From positions 1 to 37,138 of the forward strand of contig JAFDTG010000002.1 of assembly GCA_019594235.1 (NCBI GenBank): 37,138 bases of DNA, given 5' to 3'. Of the stretch, positions 30,872 to 37,138 are shown piece by piece (the first letter of the stretch is position 1; every line of letters starts with the position of its first letter). The position numbers were made by a program, and so were the translations under genes. The notes below the pieces were generated by a model. That model ran no database searches, was not told where the DNA came from, and worked only from the letters and a program-made list of their open reading frames with translations. The DNA comes from Candidatus Saliniplasma halalkaliphilum. GTDB taxonomy: Archaea > Thermoplasmatota > Thermoplasmata > Halarchaeoplasmatales > Halarchaeoplasmataceae.

Positions 30872-32575
30872 TTGAAAAAAGAAATATTTCACGAACACGA
30901 AATTTTGGTAGTTGGCGGGGGATTATCTGGTTTGAGGGCTTCTATCGAAGCTTTGAGAAGCGGTAAGGATGTAGCCGTTATATCAAAAGTTCATCCGTTA
31001 CGTTCTCACAGTGTTGCTGCTCAAGGGGGTATCAATGCAGCTTTAGGAAACACTCCAGGTAGAGGCGAAGATCACTGGGAAGACCATGCCTTCGATACTG
31101 TGAAAGGATCAGCTTATCTCGCGGATCAGGATGCAGTGGATATCCTTTGTAAAAAAGCTCCAGAAGCGGTTATTGAACTTGAGCATATGGGAACGGTTTT
31201 CTCACGGTTTGAGAACGGTAAGATCGCCCAAAGACCATTCGGTGGAGCAGGCTTTCCCAGGACATGTTACGCCGCCGATAGGACCGGTCATAATTTACTA
31301 CATACACTGTATGAACAGTCTATTTCTGGTAAGATGAAATTCTATGACGAGTATTTTGTTACATCTCTGATCAAAGAAAATGGAACATGTGTAGGTTGTA
31401 TCGCATTGGATCTAAGGGAAGGTACACTGCATGCCTTCTCTGGGACTGTTATACTGGCAACTGGAGGCTTTGGAAGGATATACAACCGTTCTACCAATGC
31501 ATTGATAAATACAGGAGACGGGGCATTTCTAGCTTATGAAATAGGTGCGGGATTGGAGGATATGGAATTCATCCAGTTTCATCCCACCACTCTTTACGGT
31601 TCCAACATATTGATCACAGAAGGTGCTAGAGGTGAGGGAGGTTATCTTAAGAACAGTGAAGGTGAGAGGTTCATGAAAGATTACGCCCCCGATGCCATGG
31701 AACTAGCACCCAGGGATATAGTAGCTAGAGCGATAATGACCGAAGTGAACGAAGGGAGAGGTATCGACGATGAATACGTACATCTGGATTTGACTCACTT
31801 AGGTGAAGAAAAGATAAAAGAGCGGTTACCGGGTATCAGACAGATCGCCATGGATTTTGCCGGTGTTGATCCCATAAAAGAACCTATACCGGTTCAGCCC
31901 GGACAGCATTATTCCATGGGAGGTATTTTGGTCGATAACGGTTGTGAAACCGATGTACCAGGACTCTATGCCACCGGCGAGTGCTCATGTGTTAGCGTTC
32001 ACGGTGCCAATCGATTGGGAGGGAACTCACTTCTAGAAACAGTCGTTTTCGGTAAGATCGCCGGTAAAATGGCTTCAGAAGAAGTGAACGGTAAAGAACT
32101 CAATGAATCCCTCTTTATAGATGCCATCGAAAAAGATAGCAAATTGATAGATTCTATCGTTGGGAAAAAAGAGGGTATCCTCTACAGCGAGATATTGAAA
32201 GATCTGAGGGAAACCATGTTCCAGCACTTCGGAGTGTTCAGAGAGGGTGAGACGATGGAAGAGGGACTTGATAAGATCAGGCGGTTAAAAGAAAAATTTG
32301 AAGATGTGTACGTTGAATCCGATGATAAAAAGTTCAACCAGGCCTTGATCAGAACTTTAGAGTTAAGGAACATGCTTCTTATCGCTGAAGCTGTAGCTAT
32401 GGGGGCTGTCAGAAGGGAAGAGAGCAGAGGTTCACATTACAGGACCGACTTCACCGAACGAAGAGATGAACAATATCTGAAACACACAGTTGTTAGAAAG
32501 GGTGTTGAAGGACCAGAATTGGAGTATTCTCCCGTAAATCTAGATAGATTTGACGTCAAGGAGCGTGAGTACTGA
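30872..32575 (+). CDS. sdhA: Succinate dehydrogenase/fumarate reductase flavoprotein subunit
   Basis: A 567-residue flavoprotein. VVGGGLSGLRASIEA binds FAD; RSHSVAAQGGINAAL contains H46, the His that carries covalent FAD in SdhA/FrdA. FIQFHPTTLYGSNILITEGARGEGG, APRDIVARAI and SVHGANRLGGNSLLE are active-site and FAD-domain motifs. The C-terminus RGSHYRTDFTERRD is typical. It interconverts succinate and fumarate. The start is TTG at 30872: AGGAGGG (30859-30865) lies six bases upstream, while the GTG at 30845 has none. It overlaps the iron-sulfur subunit gene by one base. With the aspartase-like gene downstream, fumarate reduction seems the likely direction. Confidence 0.93.
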   Translation: MKKEIFHEHEILVVGGGLSGLRASIEALRSGKDVAVISKVHPLRSHSVAAQGGINAALGNTPGRGEDHWEDHAFDTVKGSAYLADQDAVDILCKKAPEAVIELEHMGTVFSRFENGKIAQRPFGGAGFPRTCYAADRTGHNLLHTLYEQSISGKMKFYDEYFVTSLIKENGTCVGCIALDLREGTLHAFSGTVILATGGFGRIYNRSTNALINTGDGAFLAYEIGAGLEDMEFIQFHPTTLYGSNILITEGARGEGGYLKNSEGERFMKDYAPDAMELAPRDIVARAIMTEVNEGRGIDDEYVHLDLTHLGEEKIKERLPGIRQIAMDFAGVDPIKEPIPVQPGQHYSMGGILVDNGCETDVPGLYATGECSCVSVHGANRLGGNSLLETVVFGKIAGKMASEEVNGKELNESLFIDAIEKDSKLIDSIVGKKEGILYSEILKDLRETMFQHFGVFREGETMEEGLDKIRRLKEKFEDVYVESDDKKFNQALIRTLELRNMLLIAEAVAMGAVRREESRGSHYRTDFTERRDEQYLKHTVVRKGVEGPELEYSPVNLDRFDVKEREY

Positions 32576-33318
32576 TGAAACTCAAAGTATTCAGATATGA
32601 TGGTGATGAATCACATTACGACGAATTCGAAGTACCTCACAAGCCTGGACAGACCGTACTTGACGCCCTATTCTACATCCAAGAGAATTTGGATGATTCA
32701 CTCTCATTCCGTTATTCCTGCCGAGGAGCTGTGTGCGGTTCATGCGCCATGTTGATAAACAAAGTTCCACGTTTGGCCTGTAGAACACAGGTAAAAACTC
32801 TAGTAGAGGGTGAAGACAAGGTGAAGATAAAGCACTGTCCTGCACTTGATAAGGGTGATGAGATCGAAGACGGGGCCGTACTTGTAGAACCTCTACCTCA
32901 TCTCCCTGTTGAGAAAGATTTGATAGTGGATCAGGACAAATTCTTCGAATATTATCGGGAGATGGAACCGATGTTGAAGACTAAAAGTGAGGTTCCGGGA
33001 GAAGAGTATGAGATGGATCCCGAAGATGTTAGTGAGTTGGAGGATTATACAAACTGCATACTATGCGCAGCCTGTTTCGGGGCATGTCCGGTGGACGGTG
33101 AAAATGTAAATTACCGCGGACCAGCAGCACTTGCCAAATTGTACAGATTCCATATCGATCCCAGGGATAAAAGTGAACGGCTTAGTTTAGCCGACCATGA
33201 AGATGGATGGTGGGCTTGTGAGTTCCACACCAACTGTCAGAAGGTGTGCCCCAAAAACGTACCTCCGAATATAGCCATCGGGAAGGCAAGGTCAAAGCTC
33301 GAGAAGGAGGATGGATGA
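32575..33318 (+). CDS. sdhB: Succinate dehydrogenase/fumarate reductase iron-sulfur subunit
   Basis: A 247-residue protein of normal SdhB length. [2Fe-2S]: C49, C54, C57, C69 (YSCRGAVCGSC...LAC). [4Fe-4S]: C161-x2-C164-x2-C167-x3-C171-P. [3Fe-4S]: C215-x5-C221-x3-C225-P. It passes electrons between the flavoprotein and an acceptor or donor. No C-terminal CCG domain (as in thiol:fumarate reductase) is fused, and no membrane anchor gene lies in this operon or elsewhere in the window. The anchor may be encoded elsewhere, or the enzyme may be soluble. Confidence 0.93.
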   Translation: MKLKVFRYDGDESHYDEFEVPHKPGQTVLDALFYIQENLDDSLSFRYSCRGAVCGSCAMLINKVPRLACRTQVKTLVEGEDKVKIKHCPALDKGDEIEDGAVLVEPLPHLPVEKDLIVDQDKFFEYYREMEPMLKTKSEVPGEEYEMDPEDVSELEDYTNCILCAACFGACPVDGENVNYRGPAALAKLYRFHIDPRDKSERLSLADHEDGWWACEFHTNCQKVCPKNVPPNIAIGKARSKLEKEDG

Positions 33319-33319
33319 G

Positions 33320-34726
33320 ATGAGGAAAGAACTTGATTCGTTGGGAGAGAAAGAAGTTCCCGATGATGCTCTTTACGGTGTTCAAACTGTAAGGGCAGTG
33401 GAGAACTTCCCTGTAACGGGTCGAACCGCTTTTCCGGAGTTGATAGATTCTTACATTATTCTGAAAAAAGCCTGTGCGGAAGCTAATATGGAACTGGATA
33501 AACTGGACCCGAAAAAAGGTGAATACATCCTGGAAGCCTGTGAAAAATTGTATAGAAGTTCTTACGATGAATTCAAAGTCGATGTATTCCAGGCGGGAGC
33601 TGGTACATCTTTCAATATGAACGTTAACGAGGTCATAGCAAATAAAGCGTTGGAACTTGCCGGTAAAGAGAAAGGTGAGTATGATCACATACATCCCAAC
33701 GACCACGTAAACATGTCCCAGTCCAGCAACGATACTTATCCTACTGCATCACATCTCGCGATAATCGATATCTCTCAAGACCTCGTGGAAGACTTAAAAG
33801 GATTGAAAAAAGATTTTCAAGATAAGGGTAAGGAGTTCTCAGATATCGCTAAATCTGGTAGAACACATCTGATGGATGCCACTCCGGTGACATTAGGTGA
33901 TGAACTTTTAGGGTATGCTAGAACTATCGAGAGGTCCTTTAAGAATTTAGAAACTTCTTTGAAAGGACTGTATGAACTCCCTATAGGTGGTACGGCAACA
34001 GGTACCGGTGTTAACACACCTGAAGGATTCAGGGATAAGGTCGTTAAAAAATTGTCATCAGAATATGGCTTTGAATTTGTAAGCGCTGAGAACAGTTTCG
34101 AAATGTTACAGAGTCGGATGCCTATGGGTAATTTCATGGGGGCTTTGAAGAATTTAGCGCTTGAACTCATAAGGATTGCTAACGATCTAAGATTACTTTC
34201 CAGTGGACCGAAGACCGGGCTGTCGGAGATAAAACTTCCTGCGGTTCAACCGGGTTCTTCCATAATGCCGGGAAAAGTTAATCCAGTCATGGCTGAGTGT
34301 TTGAATATGATATCCTTCCAGATCGTTGGAAACTCTACTACCGTTGATATGGCTGTTCAAGCAGGTCAAATAGAGTTGAACGTGATGACACCGGTTATCA
34401 CCTACAACATAATGGAATCCGTATGGATGTTGAATAATTTCCTACCTATTTTTAGGGGGAGATGTGTTCAGGGGATATCTGCTAACAGATCTAAATGTAA
34501 GGAACATTTTGAATCTAGTGTGAGTTTAGCTACGCTATTGAGTCCTAAGATCGGATATATGAAAGCTGCAGAATTAGCTAAAGAATCCAATGAAAAAGAT
34601 ATTCCAGTACCTAAGTTGGCTGTTAAGAAAGGTATCGTTACGGAGCAAGAGGCGGAAGAACTCTTCTCGACTAAGAATGCTGCTAAAAGTAAGTATGATA
34701 CCAGTCGTGGTGAAGAACGGCTTTGA
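33320..34726 (+). CDS. aspA: Aspartate ammonia-lyase (aspartase/fumarase superfamily)
   Basis: 468 residues from the chosen start. Superfamily signatures: GAGTSFNMNVNEVIANKALE, HPNDHVNMSQSSNDTYPTA, GRTHLMDATPVTLG and the mobile loop GSSIMPGKVNPVMAE (about 312-326). LGEKEVPDDALYGVQTVRAVENFPVTG and AGQIELNVMTPVI are closer to bacterial aspartases than to class II fumarase as I recall those sequences, but fumarase cannot be excluded. Aspartase gives fumarate and ammonia, the substrate for the reductase encoded upstream. ATG 33320 is chosen: it follows the sdhB stop after one base (TGA-G-ATG) with GGAGG nine bases upstream; the ATG at 33311 abuts that site. Confidence 0.85.
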   Translation: MRKELDSLGEKEVPDDALYGVQTVRAVENFPVTGRTAFPELIDSYIILKKACAEANMELDKLDPKKGEYILEACEKLYRSSYDEFKVDVFQAGAGTSFNMNVNEVIANKALELAGKEKGEYDHIHPNDHVNMSQSSNDTYPTASHLAIIDISQDLVEDLKGLKKDFQDKGKEFSDIAKSGRTHLMDATPVTLGDELLGYARTIERSFKNLETSLKGLYELPIGGTATGTGVNTPEGFRDKVVKKLSSEYGFEFVSAENSFEMLQSRMPMGNFMGALKNLALELIRIANDLRLLSSGPKTGLSEIKLPAVQPGSSIMPGKVNPVMAECLNMISFQIVGNSTTVDMAVQAGQIELNVMTPVITYNIMESVWMLNNFLPIFRGRCVQGISANRSKCKEHFESSVSLATLLSPKIGYMKAAELAKESNEKDIPVPKLAVKKGIVTEQEAEELFSTKNAAKSKYDTSRGEERL

Positions 34727-34750
34727 ATTTCTAAGATATTTTTCCGTAAT

Positions 34751-34773
34751 ACTGGAAACCCGGAGTTTTCAGT
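34751..34773 (+). terminator. Hairpin after aspA
   Basis: ACTGGAAAC (34751-34759) pairs with GTTTTCAGT (34765-34773) through nine base pairs including one G-U, around the loop CCGGA, 24 bases after the aspA stop and followed by GTTTTGG. It may terminate or stabilise the 3' end of the sdhAB-aspA message. Confidence 0.45.
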
Positions 34774-34895
34774 GTTTTGGTATTGTACCGCAAATGGTTC
34801 ACTTTATCGATATCTTACCTTCATATGTGGTATGGAAGTCGTGCTATCTACTTGCTGTCACCCAACCTATTTCAGGTCCTAGCCTATAGCTTCTA

Positions 34896-34903
34896 TTTTT
34901 TTT
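34896..34903 (+). terminator. Oligo-T tract
   Basis: Eight consecutive T residues on the plus strand, 170 bases after aspA, form a candidate archaeal terminator if transcription passes the hairpin at 34751. Confidence 0.35.
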
Positions 34904-34967
34904 GCACAGGTTCAATGATCTTGAAAAATTGTGTCAAAATCTTCACTAATTTGTTAATGATTTTGAA

Positions 34968-35012
34968 ATAACTAGTTATATAGTTGGGTAAGTATTATGT
35001 ATACTATCTAAC
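34968..35012 (+). promoter_or_regulatory. Promoter with palindrome and long inverted repeat
   Basis: ATAACTAGTTAT (34968-34979) is a perfect 12-base palindrome that runs into the TATA-like TTATATAG (34976-34983). It is followed by an imperfect inverted repeat, TAGTTGGGTAAGTAT (34981-34995) against ATACTATCTAACTA with a five-base centre, covering the predicted start site near 35006. This looks like an operator that controls the small membrane-protein genes. Confidence 0.5.
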
Positions 35013-35028
35013 TAAAATATAGTGAGGT

Positions 35029-35073
35029 ATGAATATGAAAAACCATCTGATAGTTAAGGGGAAAGGTAGATAA
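35029..35073 (+). CDS. Possible 14-residue leader peptide
   Basis: ATG AAT ATG AAA begins a short frame (MNMKNHLIVKGKGR) preceded by GTGAGGT and ending in TAA one base before the ATG of the next gene (TAA-C-ATG). The close junction suggests translational coupling or a leader role. It may also be chance. Confidence 0.3.
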   Translation: MNMKNHLIVKGKGR

Positions 35074-35074
35074 C

Positions 35075-35410
35075 ATGACTAACGATCTGACGTCAGCAAT
35101 AATTTACTTCCTGATAGCGCTGATTATCTCCACGATCATCATATATGTGGTGACGAAGGCGTTCGGAGAAAAAGAGGGCATAGGAACTGCGATAATAGCT
35201 GCTCTGACGGGCGCAGTAATATATGCCTTGGCAGCCTTTTTCTTGGGCGGCGGGATAATCGCGGCCGTATTAGCGGGTATAGTTTGGACGATCGCGATAG
35301 CAAGCCTTTACAATATGGGTTGGTTAAAGGCGATAATAACCGCGGTGATTGTCTGGATCGTGGCCATCGTGGTAGGAATGTTTCTTCCTACTCTTGGAGG
35401 GCCTTTTTAA
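35075..35410 (+). CDS. Small hydrophobic membrane protein (four helices)
   Basis: A 111-residue protein, family not recognised. About four membrane helices: 8-28, 37-60, 62-82 and 86-104, with a short charged loop KAFGEKEG after the first. Many Gly and Ala residues (GGGIIAAVLAGIVW) would allow close helix packing. No catalytic residues are evident. It is followed after 24 bases by another small membrane protein with a very strong ribosome-binding site, so both are probably made together. Confidence 0.65.
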   Translation: MTNDLTSAIIYFLIALIISTIIIYVVTKAFGEKEGIGTAIIAALTGAVIYALAAFFLGGGIIAAVLAGIVWTIAIASLYNMGWLKAIITAVIVWIVAIVVGMFLPTLGGPF

Positions 35411-35434
35411 TCTCTAAAAAGGAGGTGAAATAGA

Positions 35435-35581
35435 ATGGCAATATCTATGGAATGGGGAAGAATATCGCTGCTATCTGTAATAGCATTTTTAGTTGGTTGG
35501 TGGATATTTGGACTCCTATGGGCGGTGGTCATTGCGATCATAGTGCTGATATTAACTGGAGCACTCACTTTAAGAAAGTAG
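35435..35581 (+). CDS. 48-residue membrane protein
   Basis: This gene has a near-perfect ribosome-binding site, GGAGGTGA (35421-35428), six bases before the ATG. The product, MAISMEWGRISLLSVIAFLV and 28 more residues, is one or two hydrophobic helices (WWIFGLLWAVVIAIIVLILTGALTL) with a short LRK end. Family unknown. The strong site and its position behind the 111-residue membrane protein make it a real gene. Confidence 0.7.
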   Translation: MAISMEWGRISLLSVIAFLVGWWIFGLLWAVVIAIIVLILTGALTLRK

Positions 35582-35638
35582 AGAAGATACAAAGAGTTAC
35601 ACACGGAAAATACCTCATCCGAGATGTGAAACTATATA

Positions 35639-35806
35639 GTGAAAGTAGTTATAGATCAGCACACCTGTATTGACTGCTGCCATTCCTATGCGATCTGTCC
35701 GGAAGTATTCCAGGACGACGGAACCGGGATGGCAGAACTGGTCGATGAGTATGAGGGGAGAATAAGCTATCGTATATATTATAAAATGCTAGATATGAAT
35801 CAGTAA
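35639..35806 (+). CDS. Degenerate ferredoxin-like protein (or pseudogene)
   Basis: From GTG 35639 the frame reads MKVVIDQHTCIDCCHSYAIC then PEVFQDDGTGMAELVDEYEG and 15 more residues. This is the front half of a single-cluster ferredoxin (CIGCGLCVAICPEVF type). The third cluster cysteine is Ser (CIDCCHSYAICP), while a Cys replaces the Gly after the second, and the final Cys-Pro region is missing because the frame ends early in unrelated sequence. It is either a decayed ferredoxin or a variant with a changed cluster. GAGATGTGA upstream may be the ribosome-binding site. Confidence 0.5.
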   Translation: MKVVIDQHTCIDCCHSYAICPEVFQDDGTGMAELVDEYEGRISYRIYYKMLDMNQ

Positions 35807-35807
35807 C

Positions 35808-35815
35808 TTATAAAA
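35808..35815 (+). promoter_or_regulatory. TATA box for amidohydrolase gene
   Basis: TTATAAAA is centred about 32 bases before the ATG at 35844, predicting a leader of only about six bases. It overlaps the end of the ferredoxin-like frame or lies just beyond it. Confidence 0.5.
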
Positions 35816-35843
35816 ACATTTTTTCTGATAAGATCCCGATAAC

Positions 35844-36971
35844 ATGAAAGCGCTGATAAATGGAAGGGTCGACCCGATCACGAGTGAGGAGTTTGAGGGA
35901 AACATATTGATAGATGAAGGAAAAATAGTCGATTTTGGTCCCGATATTGAGATTCCAGACGAATCAGAAGTGATAGATGTAGAAGGTAAAACCATAGTTC
36001 CAGGTTTCATAGATGCCCATTGTCACGTGGGTATAAGTGAGGAAGGTGAAGGATGGGAGGGAGAGGATACCAACGAGGTATATGAACCGATAACACCCCA
36101 CCTCAGAGCCTTGGATGCGATAAACCCCAACGGGATCGCTTTGAAAGAAGCAGTCAAAGCTGGGGTCACCACCATAAATGTGGGACCAGGTTCTGCTAAT
36201 CCTATCGGTGGTACGTTCGTTGCTATAAAAACAGCAGGTTCTTCCATCGTAGATGAGCTAGTTATCAAGGAACCCACAGGACTAAAGATGGCTACTGGTG
36301 AGAATCCGAAAAGGGTGTATAAAGAACAGAAAAAGATACCATCTACACGTATGAGTACAGCGGCACTGATCAGAGAGAAGTTATTTGAGACCAAGGACTA
36401 TATGGAGAACGGTGAAGAAAAAGATTTCAAACTCGAAGCTTTAAAACCACTACTTGAAAGGGATTTACCTGGAAGGATACATGCCCATAGAGCCGATGAT
36501 ATGGTCTCTGCTATCAGGATATCTGAGGAGTTCGGTTTTGATCTGATACTTGAACATTGTACAGAGGGGCACAAGATAGCGGACTATATCGCTGAGAGAG
36601 ATATACCAGTTGTTTTCGGTCCTGGACTCGCTGCGAAATCTAAAAGGGAGAACAGAGAAAGAAGCTTTAAGACGCCTGGGATATTATCTAAGAAAGGGAT
36701 AAAGGTAGCATTGATGACAGATTCTCCCGTCATACCTATCAAGTACTTAGCCCTCATGGCGGCTTACTCTGTTAGGGAAGGTATGGATAAGGAGGAAGCG
36801 TTGAAAGCTATAACCATCAACGCGGCAGAGATCTGCGGTATCGATGATAGAGTAGGTTCCATCGAAAAGGGGAAGGATGCCGATCTGATAGTCGTAGATG
36901 GTGATCCTTTAGAACTGAAATCGACAATAGATATGGTCTTTATCGATGGTGAAGAGGTAGATACAGAATAA
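35844..36971 (+). CDS. Amidohydrolase (imidazolonepropionase-like, COG1228)
   Basis: A 375-residue metal-dependent hydrolase. GFIDAHCHVG gives the H59-x-H61 pair, RIHAHRADD gives H213/H215, LEHCTEGH gives H238/H243 and MTDSPVIP gives D293. The N-terminal sandwich (ILIDEGKIVDFGPDIEIPDE, VIDVEGKTIVPG) and the C-terminal GSIEKGKDADLIVVDGDPLE are typical of COG1228. Members open cyclic amides or cleave dipeptides; the substrate here is not evident. The start is near the predicted transcript start. Confidence 0.87.
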   Translation: MKALINGRVDPITSEEFEGNILIDEGKIVDFGPDIEIPDESEVIDVEGKTIVPGFIDAHCHVGISEEGEGWEGEDTNEVYEPITPHLRALDAINPNGIALKEAVKAGVTTINVGPGSANPIGGTFVAIKTAGSSIVDELVIKEPTGLKMATGENPKRVYKEQKKIPSTRMSTAALIREKLFETKDYMENGEEKDFKLEALKPLLERDLPGRIHAHRADDMVSAIRISEEFGFDLILEHCTEGHKIADYIAERDIPVVFGPGLAAKSKRENRERSFKTPGILSKKGIKVALMTDSPVIPIKYLALMAAYSVREGMDKEEALKAITINAAEICGIDDRVGSIEKGKDADLIVVDGDPLELKSTIDMVFIDGEEVDTE

Positions 36972-36976
36972 TAGAG

Positions 36977-37138
36977 ATGATAGATACTACAGATATGGAA
37001 ACAGGAAGTTTAGCCGCTGATATGTTTGAAGATCAGAATGTGGTTGCAGTTACTCACTCTACCGGATTTAGAGAAGAGGGTGAACAGGAACTCGAAGAAA
37101 AAAACCGAAAAAAGATGGAAGAGAATGGAGTAGATATC
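36977..37138 (+). CDS. Pyruvate kinase C-terminal-domain protein, 5' part
   Basis: The frame starts at ATG 36977 and runs off the window. VVAVTHSTGFREEGEQELEEKNRKKMEENGVDI matches the stand-alone proteins with a pyruvate kinase alpha/beta domain (PF02887), whose function is unknown. Compared with those, about 25 residues appear to be missing at the front (the usual helix before the VVASTTG strand); an in-frame TGA lies about 25 bases upstream of this ATG. It begins 5 bases after the amidohydrolase stop, probably in the same operon. Confidence 0.6.
   Translation, partial: MIDTTDMETGSLAADMFEDQNVVAVTHSTGFREEGEQELEEKNRKKMEENGVDI

Larger units (their letters stand above)
34727..35028. other. 302-base non-coding stretch after aspA
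   Basis: I see no convincing gene. A hairpin (34751-34773) and an eight-T run (34896-34903) can end the aspA transcript. Two similar stretches with TGATCTTGAAA and TGATTTTGAAA occur near 34916 and 34957. A palindrome and a larger inverted repeat near 34968-35012 belong to the next promoter. A 64-codon open frame from TTG 34777 lacks any ribosome-binding site and is rejected. Confidence 0.5.

Noticed and set aside
33182..33706. 174-codon minus-strand frame over the sdhB-aspA junction
   Set aside because: It is antisense to two strongly recognised genes and resembles no protein family.
34777..34971. 64-codon plus-strand frame after aspA
   Set aside because: It begins with TTG, has no ribosome-binding site and covers the hairpin/terminator and promoter region.

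Overview
This is archaeal DNA. It carries pelota, pantoate kinase, an archaeal-type CoaBC, a HerA-family ATPase, DUF357 and DUF2797 proteins. A/T-rich TATA boxes lie about 25 bases upstream of many start codons, so many transcripts look leaderless. The SDR-type L-threonine dehydrogenase resembles, from memory, the Thermoplasma enzyme, and the overall gene mix suggests a Thermoplasmatota-like euryarchaeote; this placement is an inference. No rRNA, tRNA, CRISPR array, transposase or phage gene was seen, so this reads as chromosome.

Layout. 1-2.3 kb: tail of a phosphohexomutase, a lysine-tailed membrane protein and pelota. 2.4-10.3 kb (minus): two giant tandem surface proteins of about 1,300 residues, each with a signal peptide, about 11 copies of an 80-residue beta-sandwich repeat and a C-terminal membrane anchor. 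10.4-16.6 kb: FAD dehydrogenase, DUF2797, HD phosphohydrolase, acidic zinc-ribbon membrane protein, HerA-like ATPase and DUF357. 16.6-20.6 kb (minus): pantoate kinase and CoaBC (CoA synthesis), two pilin-like proteins and a GNAT acetyltransferase. 20.7-22.8 kb: a DUF362/ferredoxin protein and L-threonine 3-dehydrogenase.

22.8-30.7 kb is the most unusual part. It holds two paralogous split permeases (each made of two half-length genes), both next to a PadR regulator. In one locus the second half carries a C-terminal RnfB-like Fe-S domain and is followed by a NapH-like membrane ferredoxin. In the other the operon includes a cupin, and the PadR has a Cys/His N-terminus. Between them lie a winged-helix/membrane pair, a Spy/CpxP-like secreted protein and an ABC exporter operon with a CARDB surface protein. 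The Spy-like gene and the ABC operon share a 20-base promoter box at identical distance from their TATA boxes, which points to a common regulon, perhaps for envelope or metal stress.

30.8-34.7 kb: an operon for a succinate dehydrogenase/fumarate reductase flavoprotein, its iron-sulfur subunit and an aspartase-like lyase. Together they could turn aspartate into fumarate and then succinate; no membrane anchor subunit is present. 34.7-37.1 kb: small membrane proteins behind an operator-like inverted repeat, a degenerate ferredoxin, an amidohydrolase and the start of a pyruvate kinase C-terminal-domain protein.
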